A DNA stretch of 64,000 nucleotides from Eutreptiella sp. 'Long Island Sound 2002' (GCA_964036045.1 OZ038402.1:11985739-12049738), one strand, 5' to 3'; positions 27,501 to 42,900 are shown, counted from the first letter of the stretch. Notes: a model not told the origin generated them from the letters alone. A program made the numbers and translations.

Positions 27501-30500
27501 AAATTCTCAAAAAATTCTCGGAAAATTCTCGGAAAATTCTCGGAAAATTCTCGGAAAATTCTCAGAAATTCTCGGAAAATTCTCGGAAAATTCTCGGAAA
27601 ATTCTCGGAAAATTCTCGGAAAATTCTCGGAAAATTCTCGGAAAATTCTCGGAAAATTCTCGGAAAATTCACGGAAAATTCTCGGAAAATTCTCGGAAAA
27701 TTCTCGGAAAATTCTCGGAAACTTCTCAATAAATTCTCGGAAAATTTTCGGAAAATGCTCGGAAAATTCTCGAAAAATTCTCGGAAAATTCTCGGAAAAT
27801 TCTCGGAAAATTCTCGGAAAATTCTCAGAAAATTCTCGGAAAATTCTCGGAAAATTGACGGAAAATTCTCGGAAAATTCTCGGAAAATTCTCGGAAAATT
27901 CTCAGAAAATTCTCGGAAAATTCTGAGAAAATTCTCGGAAAATTCTCGGAAAATTCTCAGAAAATTCTCAGAAAATTCTCGGAAAATTCTCGGAAAATTC
28001 TCGGAAAATTCTCGGAAAATTCTCGGAAAATTCTCGGAAAATTCTCGGAAAATTCTCGGAAAATTCTCGGAAAATTCTCGGAAAATTGACGGAAAATTCT
28101 TGGAAAATTCTCGGAAAATTCTCGGAAAATTGACGGAAAATTCTCGGAAAATTCTCGAAAAATCCTCGGAAAATTCTCGGAAAATTCTCGGAAAATTCTC
28201 GGAAAATTCTCGGAAAATTCTCGGAAAATTCTCGGGAAAATCTCGGAAAATTCTCGGAAAATTCTCTGAAAATTCTCAAAAAATTCTCGGAAAATTCTCG
28301 GAAAATTCTCGGAAAATTCTCGGAAAATTCTCAGAAAATTCTCGGAAAATTCTCGGAAAATTCTCGGAAAATTCTCGGAAAATTCTCAGAAAATTCTCGG
28401 AAAATTCTCGGAAAATTGACGGAAAATTCTCGGAAAATTCTCGAAAAATCCTCGGAAAATTCTCAGAAAATGCTCGGAAAATTCTGAGAAAATTCTCGGA
28501 AAATTCTCGGAAAATTCTCAGAAAATTCTCAGAAAATTCTCGGAAAATTCTCGGAAAATTCTCGGAAAATTCTCGAAAAATCCTCGGAAAATTCTCGGAA
28601 AATTCTCGGAAAATTCTCGGAAAATTCTCGGAAAATTCTCGGAAAATTCTCGGAAAATTGACGGAAAATTCTTGGAAAATTCTCGGAAAATTCTCGGAAA
28701 ATTGACGGAAAATTCTCGGAAAATTCTCGGAAAATTCTCGGAAAATTCTCGGAAAATTCTCGGAAAATTCTCGGAAAATTCTCGGAAAATTCTCGGGAAA
28801 ATCTCGGAAAATTCTCGGAAAATTCTCTGAAAATTCTCAAAAAATTCTCGGAAAATTCTCGGAAAATTCTCGGAAAATTCTCGGAAAATTCTCAGAAATT
28901 CTCGGAAAATTCTCGGAAAATTCTCGGAAAATTCTCGGAAAATTCTCGGAAAATTCTCGGAAAATTCTCGGAAAATTCTCGGAAAATTCTCGGAAAATTC
29001 TCGGAAAATTCTCGGAAAATTCTCGGAAAATTATCGGAAAATTGACGGAAAATTCTCGGAAAATTCTCGGAAAATTCTCGGAAAATTCTCGGAAACTTCT
29101 CAATAAATTCTCGGAAAATTTTCGGAAAATGCTCGGAAAATTCTCGAAAAATTCTCGGAAAATTCTCGGAAAATTCTCGGAAAATTCTCGGAAAATTCTC
29201 AGAAAATTCTCGGAAAATTCTCGGAAAATTGACGGAAAATTCTCGGAAAATTCTCAGAAAATTCTCGGAAAATTCTCAGAAAATTCTCGGAAAATTCTGA
29301 GAAAATTCTCGGAAAATTCTCGGAAAATTCTCAGAAAATTCTCAGAAAATTCTCGGAAAATTCTCGGAAAATTCTCGGAAAATTCTCGGAAAATTCTCGG
29401 AAAATTCTCGGAAAATTCTCGGAAAATTCTCGGAAAATTCTCGGAAAATTCTCGGAAAATTGACGGAAAATTCTTGGAAAATTCTCGGAAAATTCTCGGA
29501 AAATTGACGGAAAATTCTCGGAAAATTCTCGGAAAATTCTCGGAAAATTCTCGGAAAATTCTCGGAAAATTCTCGGAAAATTCTCGGAAAATTCTCGGAA
29601 AATTCTCAGAAAATTCTCGGAAAATTGACGGAAAATTCTCGGAAAATTCTCGGAAAATTCTCGGAAAATTCTCGGAAACTTCTCAATAAATTCTCGGAAA
29701 ATTCTCGGAAAATTCCCGGAAAATTGACGGAAAATTCTTGGAAAATTCTCGGAAAATTCTCGGAAAATTGACGGAAAATTCTCGGAAAATTCTCGGAAAA
29801 TTCTCGGAAAATTCTCGGAAAATTCTCGGAAAATTCTCGGAAAATTCTCGGAAAATTCTCGGGAAAATCTCGGAAAATTCTCGGAAAATTGTCGGAAAAT
29901 TCTCAGAAAATTCTCGGAAAATTCTCGGGAAAATCTCGGAAAATTCTCGGAAAATTCTCGGAAAATTCTCAGAAAATTCTCGGAAAATTCTCCGAAAATT
30001 CTCGGAAAATTCTCGGAAAATTCTCGGAAAATTCTCGGAAAATTCTCGGAAAATTCTCCGAAAATTCTCAGAAAATTCTCGGAAAATGCTCGGAAAATTC
30101 TCGAAAAATTCTCGGAAAATTCTCAGAAAATTCTCGGAAAATTCTCGGAAAATTCTCAGAAAATGCTCAGAAAATTCTCGGAAAATTCTCGGAAAATTCT
30201 CGGAAAATTCTCGGAAAATTCTCGGAAAATTCTCGGAAAATTCTCGGAAAATTCTCGGAAAATTCTCGGAAAATTCTCAGAAAATTCTCGGAAAATTCTC
30301 GGAAAATTGACGGAAAATTCTCGGAAAATTCTCGAAAAATCCTCGGAAAATTCTCAGAAAATTCTCGGAAAATTCTGAGAAAATTCTCGGAAAATTCTCG
30401 GAAAATTCTCAGAAAATTCTCAGAAAATTCTCGGAAAATTCTCGGAAAATTCTCGGAAAATTCTCGAAAAATCGTCGGAAAATTCTCGGAAAATTCTCGG

Positions 30501-33500
30501 AAAATTCTCGGAAAATTCTCGGAAAATTCTCGGAAAATTCTCGGAAAATTGACGGAAAATTCTTGGAAAATTCTCGGAAAATTCTCGGAAAATTGACGGA
30601 AAATTCTCGGAAAATTCTCGGAAAATTCTCGGAAAATTCTCGGAAAATTCTCGGAAAATTCTCGGAAAATTCTCGGAAAATTCTCGGAAAATTCTCGGAA
30701 AATTCTCGGAAAATTCTCGGAAAATTCTCGGAAAATTCTCGGAAAATTGACGGAAAATTCTCGGAAAATTCTCGGAAAATTCTCGGAAAATTCTCGGAAA
30801 CTTCTCAATAAATTCTCGGAAAATTTTCGGAAAATGCTCGGAAAATGCTCGGAAAATTCTCGAAAAATTCTCGGAAAATTCTCGGAAAATTCTCGGAAAA
30901 TTCTCAGAAAATTCTCGGAAAATTCTCGGAAAATTGACGGAAAATTCTCGGAAAATTCTCGGAAAATTCTCGGAAAATTCTCAGAAAATTCTCGGAAAAT
31001 TCTGAGAAAATTCTCGGAAAATTCTCGGAAAATTCTCAGAAATTTCTCAGAAAATTCTCGGAAAATTCTCGGAAAATTCTCGGAAAATTCTCGGAAAATT
31101 CTCGGAAAATTCTCGGAAAATTCTCGGAAAATTCTCGGAAAATTCTCGGAAAATTGACGGAAAATTCTTGGAAAATTCTCGGAAAATTCTGAGAAAATTC
31201 TCGGAAAATTCTCGGAAAATTCTCAGAAATTTCTCAGAAAATTCTCGGAAAATTCTCGGAAAATTCTCGGAAAATTCTCGGAAAATTCTCGGAAAATTCT
31301 CGGAAAATTCTCGGAAAATTCTCGGAAAATTCTCGGAAAATTCTCGGAAAATTCTCAGAAAATTCTCGGAAAATTGACGGAAAATTCTCGGAAAATTCTC
31401 GGAAAATTCTCGGAAAATTCTCGGAAACTTCTCAATAAATTCTCGGAAAATTTTCGGAAAATGCTCGGAAAATTCTCGAAAAATTCTCGGAAAATTCTCG
31501 GAAAATTCTCGGAAAATTCTCGGAAAATTCTCGGAAAATTCTCGGAAAATTCTCGGAAAATTCTCGGAAAATTCTCGGAAAATTCTCGGAAAATTCTCGG
31601 AAAATTCTCGGGAAAATCTCGGAAAATTCTCGGAAAATTCTCGGAAAATTCTCGGAAAATTCTCGGAAAATTCTCGGAAAATTCTCGGAAAATTCTCGGA
31701 AAATTCTCGGAAAATTCTCGGAAAATTCTCGGAAAATTCTCCGAAAATTCCCAGAAAATTCTCGGAAAATTCTCGGAAAATTCTCAGAAAATTCTCAGAA
31801 AATTCTCGGAAAATTCTAGGAAAATTCTCGGAAAATTCTCGGAAAATTCTGGGAAAATTCTCGGAAAATTGACGGAAAATTCTCGGAAAATTCTCAGAAA
31901 ATTCTCGGAAAATTCTCGGAAAATTCTCGGAAAATTCTCGGAAAACTCTCGGAAAATTCTCGGAAAATTCTCGGAAAATTCTCGGAAAATTCTCGGAAAA
32001 TTCTCGGAAAATTCTCGGAAAATTCTCGGAAAATTCTCGGGAAATTCTCAGAAAATTCTCAGAAAATTCTCGGAAAATTCTCGGAAAATTCTCGGAAAAT
32101 TCTCGGAAAATTCTCGGAAAATTCTCTGAAAATTCTCGGAAAATTCTCGGAAAATTCTCGGAAAATTCTCGGAAAATTCTCGGAAAATTCTCGGAAAATT
32201 CTCGGAAAATTCTCGGAAAATTCTCGGAAAATTCTCGGGAAAATCTCGGAAAATTCTCGGAAAATTCTCGGAAAATTCTCAGAAAATTCTCGGAAAATTC
32301 TCGGGAAAATCTCGGAAAATTCTCGGAAAATTCTCGGAAAATTCTCAGAAAATTCTCGGAAAATTCTCGGAAAATTCTCGGAAAATTCTCGGAAAATTCT
32401 CGGAAAATTCTCGGAAAATTCTCGGAAAATTCTCCGAAAATTCTCAGAAAATTCTCGGAAAATGCTCGGAAAATTCTCGAAAAATTCTCGGAAAATTCTC
32501 AGAAAATTCTCGGAAAATTCTCGGAAAATTCTCAGAAAATTCTCAGAAAATTCTCGGAAAATTCTCGGAAAATTCTCGGAAAATTCTCGGAAAATTCTCG
32601 GAAAATTCTCGGAAAATTCTCGGAAAATTCTCGGAAAATTCTCGGAAAATTCCCGGAAAATTGACGGAAAATTCTTGGAAAATTCTCGGAAAATTCTCGG
32701 AAAATTGACGGAAAATTCTCGGAAAATTCTCGGAAAATTCTCGGAAAATTCTCGGAAAATTCTCGGAAAATTCTCGGAAAATTCTCGGAAAATTCTCGGA
32801 AAATTCTCGGGAAAATCTCGGAAAATTCTCGGAAAATTCTCTGAAAATTCTCAAAAAATTCTCGGAAAATTCTCGGAAAATTCTCGGAAAATTCTCGGAA
32901 AATTCTCAGAAATTCTCGGAAAATTCTCGGAAAATTCTCGGAAAATTCTCGGAAAATTCTCGGAAAATTCTCGGAAAATTCTCGGAAAATTCTCGGAAAA
33001 TTCTCGGAAAATTCTCGGAAAATTCTCGGAAAATTCTCGGAAAATTCTCGGAAAATTGACGGAAAATTCTCGGAAAATTCTCGGAAAAATCTCGGAAACT
33101 TCTCAATAAATTGTCGGAAAATTTTGGGAAAATGCTCGGAAAATTCTCGAAAAATTCTCGGAAAATTGTCGGAAAATTGTCGGAAAATTCTCGGAAAATT
33201 CTCGGAAAATTCTCGGAAAATTCTCGGAAAATTCTCGGAAAATTCTCGGAAAATTCTCGGAAAATTCTCGGAAAATTCTCGGAAAATTCTCGGAAAATTC
33301 TCGGGAAAACCTCGGAAAATTCTCGGAAAATTCTCGGAAAATTCTCAGAAAATTCTCGGAAAATTCTCGGGAAAATCTCGGAAAATTCTCGGAAAATTCT
33401 CGGAAAATTCTCAGAAAATTCTCGGAAAATTCTCGGAAAATTCTCGAAAAATTCTCGGAAAATTCTCAGAAAATTCTCGGAAAATTCTCGGAAAATTCTC

Positions 33501-36500
33501 AGAAAATTCTCGGAAAATTCTCGGAAAATTCTCGGAAAATTCTCGGAAAATTCTCGGAAAATTCTCGGAAAATTCTCGGAAAATTCTCGGAAAATTCTCG
33601 GAAAATTCTCGGAAAATTCCCGGAAAATTGACGGAAAATTCTTGGAAAATTCTCGGAAAATTCTCGGAAAATTGACGGAAAATTCTCGGAAAATTCTCGG
33701 AAAATTCTCGGAAAATTCTCGGAAAATTCTCGGAAAATTCTCGGAAAATTCTCGGAAAATTCTCGGAAAATTCTCGGGAATATCTCGGAAAATTCTCGGA
33801 AAATTCTCTGAAAATTCTCAAAAAATTCTCGGAAAATTCTCGGAAAATTCTCGGAAAATTCTCGGAAAATTCTCAGAAATTCTCGGAAATCTCTCGGAAA
33901 ATTCTCGGAAAATTCTCGGAAAATTCTCGGAAAATTCTCGGAAAATTCTCGGAAAATTCTCGGAAAATTCTCGGAAAATTCTCGCAAAATTCTCGGAAAA
34001 TTCTCGGAAAATTCTCGGAAAATTGACGGAAAATTCTCGGAAAATTCTCGGAAAATTCTCGGAAAATTCTCGGAAACTTCTCAATAAATTCTCGGAAAAT
34101 TTTCGGAAAATGCTCGGAAAATTCTCGAAAAATTCTCGGAAAATTCTCGGAAAATTCTCGGAAAATTCTCAGAAAATTCTCGGAAAATTCTCGGAAAATT
34201 GACGGAAAATTCTCGGAAAATTCTCGGAAAATTCTCGGAAAATTCTCAGAAAATTCTCGGAAAATTCTGAGAAAATTCTCGGAAAATTCTCGGAAAATTC
34301 TCAGAAAATTCTCAGAAAATTCTCGGAAAATTCTCGGAAAATTCTCGGAAAATTCTCGGAAAATTCTCGGAAAATTCTCGGAAAATTCTCGGAAAATTCT
34401 CGGAAAATTCTCGGAAAATTGACGGAAAATTCTTGGAAAATTCTCGGAAAATTCTCGGAAAATTGACGGAAAATTCTCGGAAAATTCTCGGAAAATTCTC
34501 GGAAAATTCTCGGAAAATTCTCGGAAAATTCTCGGAAAATTCTCAGAAAATTCTCGGAACATTGACGGAAAATTCTCGGAAAATTCTCGGAAAATTCTCG
34601 GAAAATTCTCGGAAACTTCTCAATAAATTCTCCGAAAATTTTCGGAAAATGCTCGGAAAATTCTCGAAAAATTCTCGGAAAATTCTCGGAAAATTCTCGG
34701 AAAATTCTCGGAAAATTCTCGGAAAATTCTCGGAAAATTCTCGGAAAATTCTCGGAAAATTCTCGGAAAATTCTCGGAAAATTCTCGGAAAATTCTCGGG
34801 AAAATCTCGGAAAATTCTCGGAAAATTCTCGGAAAATTCTCAGAAAATTCTCGGAAAATTCTCGGGAAAATCTCGGAAAATTCTCGGAAAATTCTCGGAA
34901 AATTCTCAGAAAATTCTCGGAAAATTCTCGGAAAATTCTCGGAAAATTCTCGGAAAATTCTCGGAAAATTCTCGGAAAATTCTCCGAAAATTCTCAGAAA
35001 ATTCTCGGAAAATGCTCGGAAAATTCTCGAAAAATTCTCGGAAAATTCTCAGAAAATTCTCGGAAAATTCTCGGAAAATTCTCAGAAAATTCTCAGAACA
35101 TTCTCGGAAAATTCTCGGAAAATTCTCGGAAAATTCTCGGAAAATTCTCGGAAAATTCTCGGAAAATTCTCGGAAAATTCTCGGAAAATTCCCGGAAAAT
35201 TGACGGAAAATTCTTGGAAAATTCTCGGAAAATTCTCGGAAAATTGACGGAAAATTCTCGGAAAATTCTCGGAAAATTCTCGGAAAATTCTCGGAAAATT
35301 CTCGGAAAATTCTCGGAAAATTCTCGGAAAATTCTCGGGAAAATCTCGGAAAATTCTCGGAAAATTCTCTGAAAATTCTCAAAAAATTCTCGGAAAATTC
35401 TCGGAAAATTCTCGGAAAATTCTCGGAAAATTCTCAGAAATTCTCGGAAAATTCTCGGAAAATTCTCGGAAAATTCTCGGAAAATTCTCGGAAAATTCTC
35501 GGAAAATTCTCGGAAAATTCTCGGAAAATTCTCGGAAAATTCTCGGAAAATTCTCGGAAAATTCTCGGAAACTTCTCAATAAATTCTCGGAAAATTTTCG
35601 GAAAATGCTCGGAAAATTCTCGAAAAATTCTTGGAAAATTCTCGGAAAATTCTCGGAAAATTCTCGGAAAATTGACGGAAAATTCTCGGAAAATTCTCGG
35701 AAAATTCTCGGAAAATTCTCGGAAACTTCTCAATAAATTCTCGGAAAATTTTCGGAAAATGCTCGGAAAATTCTCGAAAAATTCTTGGAAAATTCTCGGA
35801 AAATTCTCGGAAAATTCTCGGAAAATTCTCAGAAAATTCTCGGAAAATTCTCGGAAAATTGACGGAAAATTCTCGGAAAATTCTCCAAAAATCCTCGGAA
35901 AATTCTCAGAAAATGCTCGGAAAATTCTGAGAAAATTCTCGGAAAATTCTCGGAAAATTCTCAGAAAATTCTCAGAAAATTCTCGGAAAATTCTCGGAAA
36001 ATTCTCGGAAAATTCTCGAAAAATCCTCGGAAAATTCTCGGAAAATTCTCGGAAAATTCTCGGAAAATTCTCGGAAAATTCTCGGAAAATTGACGGAAAA
36101 TTCTTGGAAAATTCTCGGAAAATTCTCGGAAAATTGACGGAAAATTCTCGGAAAATTCTCGGAAAATTCTCGGAAAATTCTCGGAAAATTCTCGGAAAAT
36201 TCTCGGAAAATTCTCGGAAAATTCTCGGAAAATTCTCGGGAAAATCTCGGAAAATTCTCGGAAAATTCTCTGAAAATTCTCAAAAAATTCTCGGAAAATT
36301 CTCGGAAAATTCTCGGAAAATTCTCGGAAAATTCTCAGAAATTCTCGGAAAATTCTCGGAAAATTCTCGGAAAATTCTCGGAAAATTCTCGGAAAATTCT
36401 CGGAAAATTCTCGGAAAATTCTCGGAAAATTCTCGGAAAATTCTCGGAAAATTCTCGGAAACTTCTCAATAAATTCTCGGAAAATTTTCGGAAAATGCTC

Positions 36501-36789
36501 GGAAAATTCTCGAAAAATTCTCGGAAAATTCTCGGAAAATTCTCGGAAAATTCTCGGAAAATTCTCAGAAAATTCTCGGAAAATTCTCGGAAAATTGACG
36601 GAAAATTCTCGGAAAATTCTCGGAAAATTCTGAGAAAATTCTCGGAAAATTCTCGGAAAATTCTCAGAAAATTCTCAGAAAATTCTCGGAAAATTCTCGG
36701 AAAATTCTCGGAAAATTCTCGGAAAATTCTCGGAAAATTCTCGGAAAATTCTCGGAAAATTCTCGGAAAATTCTCGGAAAATTCTCGGA

Positions 36790-39470
36790 AAATTGACGGA
36801 AAATTCTTGGAAAATTCTCGGAAAATTCTCGGAAAATGGACGGAAAATTCTCGGAAAATTCTCGGAAAATTCTCGGAAAATTCTCGGAAAATTCTCGGAA
36901 AATTCTCGGAAAATTCTCGGAAAATTCTCAGAAAATTCTCGGAAAATTGACGGAAAATTCTCCGAAAATTCTCGGAAAATTCTCGGAAAATTCTCGGAAA
37001 CTTCTCAATAAATTCTCGGAAAATTCTCGGAAAATTCCCGGAAAATTGACGGAAAATTCTTGGAAAATTCTCGGAAAATTCTCGGAAAATTGACGGAAAA
37101 TTCTCGGAAAATTCTCGGAAAATTCTCGGAAAATTCTCGGAAAATTCTCGGAAAATTCTCGGAAAATTCTCGGGAAAATCTCGGAAAATTCTCGGAAAAT
37201 TCTCGGAAAATTCTCAGAAAATTCTCGGAAAATTCTCGGGAAAATCTCGGAAAATTCTCGGAAAATTCTCGGAAAATTCTCAGAAAATTCTCGGAAAATT
37301 CTCGGAAAATTCTCGGAAAATTCTCGGAAAATTCTCGGAAAATTCTCGGAAAATTCTCGGAAAATTCTCCGAAAATTCTCAGAAAATTCTCGGAAAATGC
37401 TCGGAAAATTCTCGAAAAATTCTCGGAAAATTCTCAGAAAATTCTCGGAAAATTCTCGGAAAATTCTCAGAAAATTCTCAGAAAATTCTCGGAAAATTCT
37501 CGGAAAATTCTCGGAAAATTCTGGGAAAATTCTCGGAAAATTCTCGGAAAATTCTCGGAAAATTCTCGGAAAATTCTCGGAAAATTGACGGAAAATTCTC
37601 GGAAAATTCTCGAAAAATCCTCGGAAAATTCTCAGAAAATTCTCGGAAAATTCTGAGAAAATTCTCGGAAAATTCTCGGAAAATTCTCAGAAAATTCTCA
37701 GAAAATTCTCGGAAAATTCTCGGAAAATTCTCGGAAAATTCTCGAAAAATCCTCGGAAAATTCTCGGAAAATTCTCGGAAAATTCTCGGAAAATTCTCGG
37801 AAAATTCTCGGAAAATTCTCGGAAAATTGACGGAAAATTCTTGGAAAATTCTCGGAAAATTCTCGGAAAATTGACGGAAAATTCTCGGAAAATTCTCGGA
37901 AAATTCTCGGAAAATTCTCGGAAAATTCTCGGAAAATTCTCGGAAAATTCTCGGAAAATTCTCGGAAAATTCTCGGGAAAATCTCGGAAAATTCTCGGAA
38001 AATTCTCTGAAAATTCTCAAAAAATTCTCGGAAAATTCTCGGAAAATTCTCGGAAAATTCTCGGAAAATTCTCAGAAATTCTCGGAAAATTCTCGGAAAA
38101 TTCTCGGAAAATTCTCGGAAAATTCTCGGAAAATTCTCGGAAAATTCTCGGAAAATTCTCGGAAAATTCTCGGAAAATTCTCGGAAAATTCTCGGAAAAT
38201 TCTCGGAAAATTGACGGAAAATTCTCGGAAAATTCTCGGAAAATTCTCGGAAACTTCTCAATAAATTCTCGGAAAATTTTCGGAAAATGCTCGGAAAATT
38301 CTCGAAAAATTCTCGGAAAATTCTCGGAAAATTCTCGGAAAATTCTCGGAAAATTATCAGAAAATTCTCGGAAAATTCTCGGAAAATTGACGGAAAATTC
38401 TCGGAAAATTCTCGGAAAATTCTCGGAAAATTCTCGGAAAATTGACGGAAAATTCTTGGAAAATTCTCGGAAAATTCTCGGAAAATGGACGGAAAATTCT
38501 CGGAAAATTCTCGGAAAATTCTCGGAAAATTCTCGGAAAATTCTCGGAAAATTCTCGGAAAATTCTCGGAAAATTCTCGGAAAATTCTCGGAAAATTCTC
38601 GGAAAATTGACGGAAAATTCTTGGAAAATTCTCGGAAAATTCTCGGAAAATGGACGGAAAATTCTCGGAAAATTCTCGGAAAATTCTCGGAAAATTCTCG
38701 GAAAATTCTCGGAAAATTCTCGGAAAATTCTCGGAAAATTCTCAGAAAATTCTCGGAAAATTGACGGAAAATTCTCCGAAAATTCTCGGAAAATTCTCCG
38801 AAAATTCTCGGAAACTTCTCAATAAATTCTCGGAAAATTCTCGGAAAATTCCCGGAAAATTGACGGAAAATTCTTGGAAAATTCTCGGAAAATTCTCGGA
38901 AAATTGACGGAAAATTCTCGGAAAATTCTCGGAAAATTCTCGGAAAATTCTCGGAAAATTCTCGGAAAATTCTCGGAAAATTCTCGGGAAAATCTCGGAA
39001 AATTCTCGGAAAATTCTCGGAAAATTCTCAGAAAATTCTCGGAAAATTCTCGGGAAAATCTCGGAAAATTCTCGGAAAATTCTCGGAAAATTCTCAGAAA
39101 ATTCTCGGAAAATTCTCGGAAAATTCTCGGAAAATTCTCGGAAAATTCTCGGAAAATTCTCGGAAAATTCTCGGAAAATTCTCCGAAAATTCTCAGAAAA
39201 TTCTCGGAAAATGCTCGGAAAATTCTCGAAAAATTCTCGGAAAATTCTCAGAAAATTCTCGGAAAATTCTCGGAAAATTCTCAGAAAATTCTCAGAAAAT
39301 TCTCGGAAAATTCTCGGAAAATTCTCGGAAAATTCTCGGAAAATTCTCGGAAAATTCTCGGAAAATTCTCAGAAAATTCTCGGAAAATTCTCGGAAAATT
39401 GACGGAAAATTCTCGGAAAATTCTCGAAAAATCCTCGGAAAATTCTCAGAAAATTCTCGGAAAATTCTGA
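36790..39470. repeat. 1814-bp tandem duplication in the 11-bp array
   Basis: Rare variants recur with one offset of 1814 bp. The GGACGG variant near 36837 returns near 38651, and the CCCGG-GACGG-CTTGG landmark near 37036 returns near 38850. 1814 is 165 x 11 minus 1, which fits a block containing one 10-bp monomer. Limits are approximate. Confidence 0.7.
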
Positions 39471-39999
39471 GAAAATTCTCGGAAAATTCTCGGAAAATTC
39501 TCAGAAAATTCTCAGAAAATTCTCGGAAAATTCTCGGAAAATTCTCGGAAAATTCTCGAAAAATCCTCGGAAAATTCTCGGAAAATTCTCGGAAAATTCT
39601 CGGAAAATTCTCGGAAAATTCTCGGAAAATTGACGGAAAATTCTTGGAAAATTCTCGGAAAATTCTCGGAAAATTGACGGAAAATTCTCGGAAAATTCTC
39701 GGAAAATTCTCGGAAAATTCTCGGAAAATTCTCGGAAAATTCTCGGAAAATTCTCGGAAAATTCTCGGGAAAATCTCGGAAAATTCTCGGAAAATTCTCT
39801 GAAAATTCTCAAAAAATTCTCGGAAAATTCTCGGAAAATTCTCGGAAAATTCTCGGAAAATTCTCAGAAATTCTCGGAAAATTCTCGGAAAATTCTCGGA
39901 AAATTCTCGGAAAATTCTCGGAAAATTCTCGGAAAATTCTCGGAAAATTCTCGGAAAATTCTCGGAAAATTCTCGGAAAATTCTCGGAAAATTGACGGA

Positions 40000-42900
40000 A
40001 AATTCTCGGAAAATTCTTGGAAAATTCTCGGAAAATTCTCGGAAACTTCTCAATAAATTCTCGGAAAATTTTCGGAAAATGCTCGGAAAATTCTCGAAAA
40101 ATTCTCGGAAAATTCTCGGAAAATTCTCGGAAAATTCTCGGAAAATTCTCAGAAAATTCTCGGAAAATTCTCGGAAAATTGACGGAAAATTCTCGGAAAA
40201 TCCTCGGAAAATTCTCGGAAAATTCTCAGAAAATTCTCGGAAAATTCTGAGAAAATTCTCGGAAAATTCTCGGAAAATTCTCAGAAATTTCTCAGAAAAT
40301 TCTCGGAAAATTCTCGGAAAATTCTCGGAAAATTCTCGGAAAATTCTCGGAAAATTCTCGGAAAATTCTCGGAAAATTCCCGGAAAATTCTCGGAAAATT
40401 CTCGGAAAATTCTCGGAAAATTGACGGAAAATTCTTGGAAAATTCTCGGAAAATTCTCGGAAAATTGACGGAAAATTCTCGGAAAATTCTCGGAAAATTC
40501 TCGGAAAACCCTCGGAAAATTCTCGGAAAATTCTCGGAAAATTCTCGGAAAATTCTCGGAAAATTCTCGGAAAATTCTCAGAAAATTCTCGGAAAATTGA
40601 CGGAAAATTCTCGGAAAATTCTCGGAAAATTCTCGGAAAATTCTCGGAAACTTCTCAATAAATCCTCGGAAAATTTTCGGAAAATGCTCGGAAAATTCTC
40701 GAAAAATTCTCGGAAAATTCTCGGAAAATTCTCGGAAAATTCTCGGAAAATTCTCGGAAAATTCTCGGAAAATTCTCGGAAAATTCTCGGAAAATTCTCG
40801 GAAAATTCTCGGAAAATTCTCGGAAAATTCTCGGGAAAATCTCGGAAAATTCTCGGAAAATTCTCGGAAAATTCTCAGAAAATTCTCGGAAAATTCTCGG
40901 GAAAATCTCGGAAAATTCTCGGAAAATTCTCGGAAAATTCTCGGAAAATTCTCGGAAAATTCTCGGAAAATTCTCGGAAAATTCTCGGAAAATTCTCCGA
41001 AAATTCTCAGAAAATTCTCGGAAAATGCTCGGAAAATTCTCGAAAAATTCTCGGAAAATTCTCAGAAAATTCTCGGAAAATTCTCGGAAAATTCTCAGAA
41101 AATTCTCAGAAAATTCTCGGAAAATTCTCGGAAAATTCTCGGAAAATTCTCGGAAAATTCTCGGAAAATTCTCGGAAAATTCTCGGAAAATTCTCGGAAA
41201 ATTCTCGGAAAATTCCCGGAAAATTGACGGAAAATTCTTGGAAAATTCTCGGAAAATTCTCGGAAAATTGACGGAAAATTCTCGGAAAATTCTCGGAAAA
41301 TTCTCGGAAAATTCTCGGAAAATTCTCGGAAAATTCTCGGAAAATTCTCGGAAAATTCTCGGAAAATTCTCGGGAAAATCTCGGAAAATTCTCGGAAAAT
41401 TCTCTGAAAATTCTCAAAAAATTCTCGGAAAATTCTCGGAAAATTCTCGGAAAATTCTCGGAAAATTCTCAGAAATTCTCGGAAAATTCTCGGAAAATTC
41501 TCGGAAAATTCTCGGAAAATTCTCGGAAAATTCTCGGAAAATTCTCGGAAAATTCTCGGAAAATTCTCGGAAAATTCTCGGAAAATTCTCGGAAAATTCT
41601 CGGAAAATTGATGGAAAATTCTCGGAAAATTCTCGGAAAATTCTCGGAAACTTCTCAATAAATTCTCGGAAAATTTTCGGAAAATGCTCGGAAAATTCTC
41701 GAAAAATTCTCGGAAAATTCTCGGAAAATTCTCGGAAAATTCTCGGAAAATTCTCAGAAAATTCTCGGAAAATTCTCGGAAAATTGACGGAAAATTCTCG
41801 GAAAATCCTCGGAAAATTCTCGGAAAATTCTCAGAAAATTCTCGGAAAATTCTGAGAAAATTCTCGGAAAATTCTCGGAAAATTCTCAGAAATTTCTCAG
41901 AAAATTCTCGGAAAATTCTCGGAAAATTCTCGGAAAATTCTCGGAAAATTCTCGGAAAATTCTCGGAAAATTCTCGGAAAATTCCCGGAAAATTCTCGGA
42001 AAATTCTCGGAAAATTCTCGGAAAATTGACGGAAAATTCTTGGAAAATTCTCGGAAAATTCTCGGAAAATTGACGGAAAATTCTCGGAAAATTCTCGGAA
42101 AATTCTCGGAAAACCCTCGGAAAATTCTCGGAAAATTCTCGGAAAATTCTCGGAAAATTCTCGGAAAATTCTCAGAAAATTCTCGGAAAATTGACGGAAA
42201 ATTCTCGGAAAATTCTCGGAAAATTCTCGGAAAATTCTCGGAAACTTCTCAATAAATTCTCGGAAAATTTTCGGAAAATGCTCGGAAAATTCTCGAAAAA
42301 TTCTCGGAAAATTCTCGGAAAATTCTCGGAAAATTCTCGGAAAATTCTCGGAAAATTCACGGAAAATTCTCGGAAAATTCTCGGAAAATTCTCGGAAAAT
42401 TCTCGGAAAATTCTCGGAAAATTCTCGGGAAAATCTCGGAAAATTCTCGGAAAATTCTCGGAAAATTCTCAGAAAATTCTCGGAAAATTCTCGGGAAAAT
42501 CTCGGAAAATTCTCGGAAAATTCTCGGAAAATTCTCGGAAAATTCTCGGAAAATTCTCGGAAAATTCTCGGAAAATTCTCGGAAAATTCTCCGAAAATTC
42601 TCAGAAAATTCTCGGAAAATGCTCGGAAAATTCTCGAAAAATTCTCGGAAAATTCTCAGAAAATTCTCGGAAAATTCTCGGAAAATTCTCAGAAAATTCT
42701 CAGAAAATTCTCGGAAAATTCTCGGAAAATTCTCGGAAAATTCTCGGAAAATTCTCGGAAAATTCTCGGAAAATTCTCGGAAAATTCTCGGAAAATTCTC
42801 GGAAAATTCCCGGAAAATTGACGGAAAATTCTTGGAAAATTCTCGGAAAATTCTCGGAAAATTGACGGAAAATTCTCGGAAAATTCTCGGAAAATTCTCG

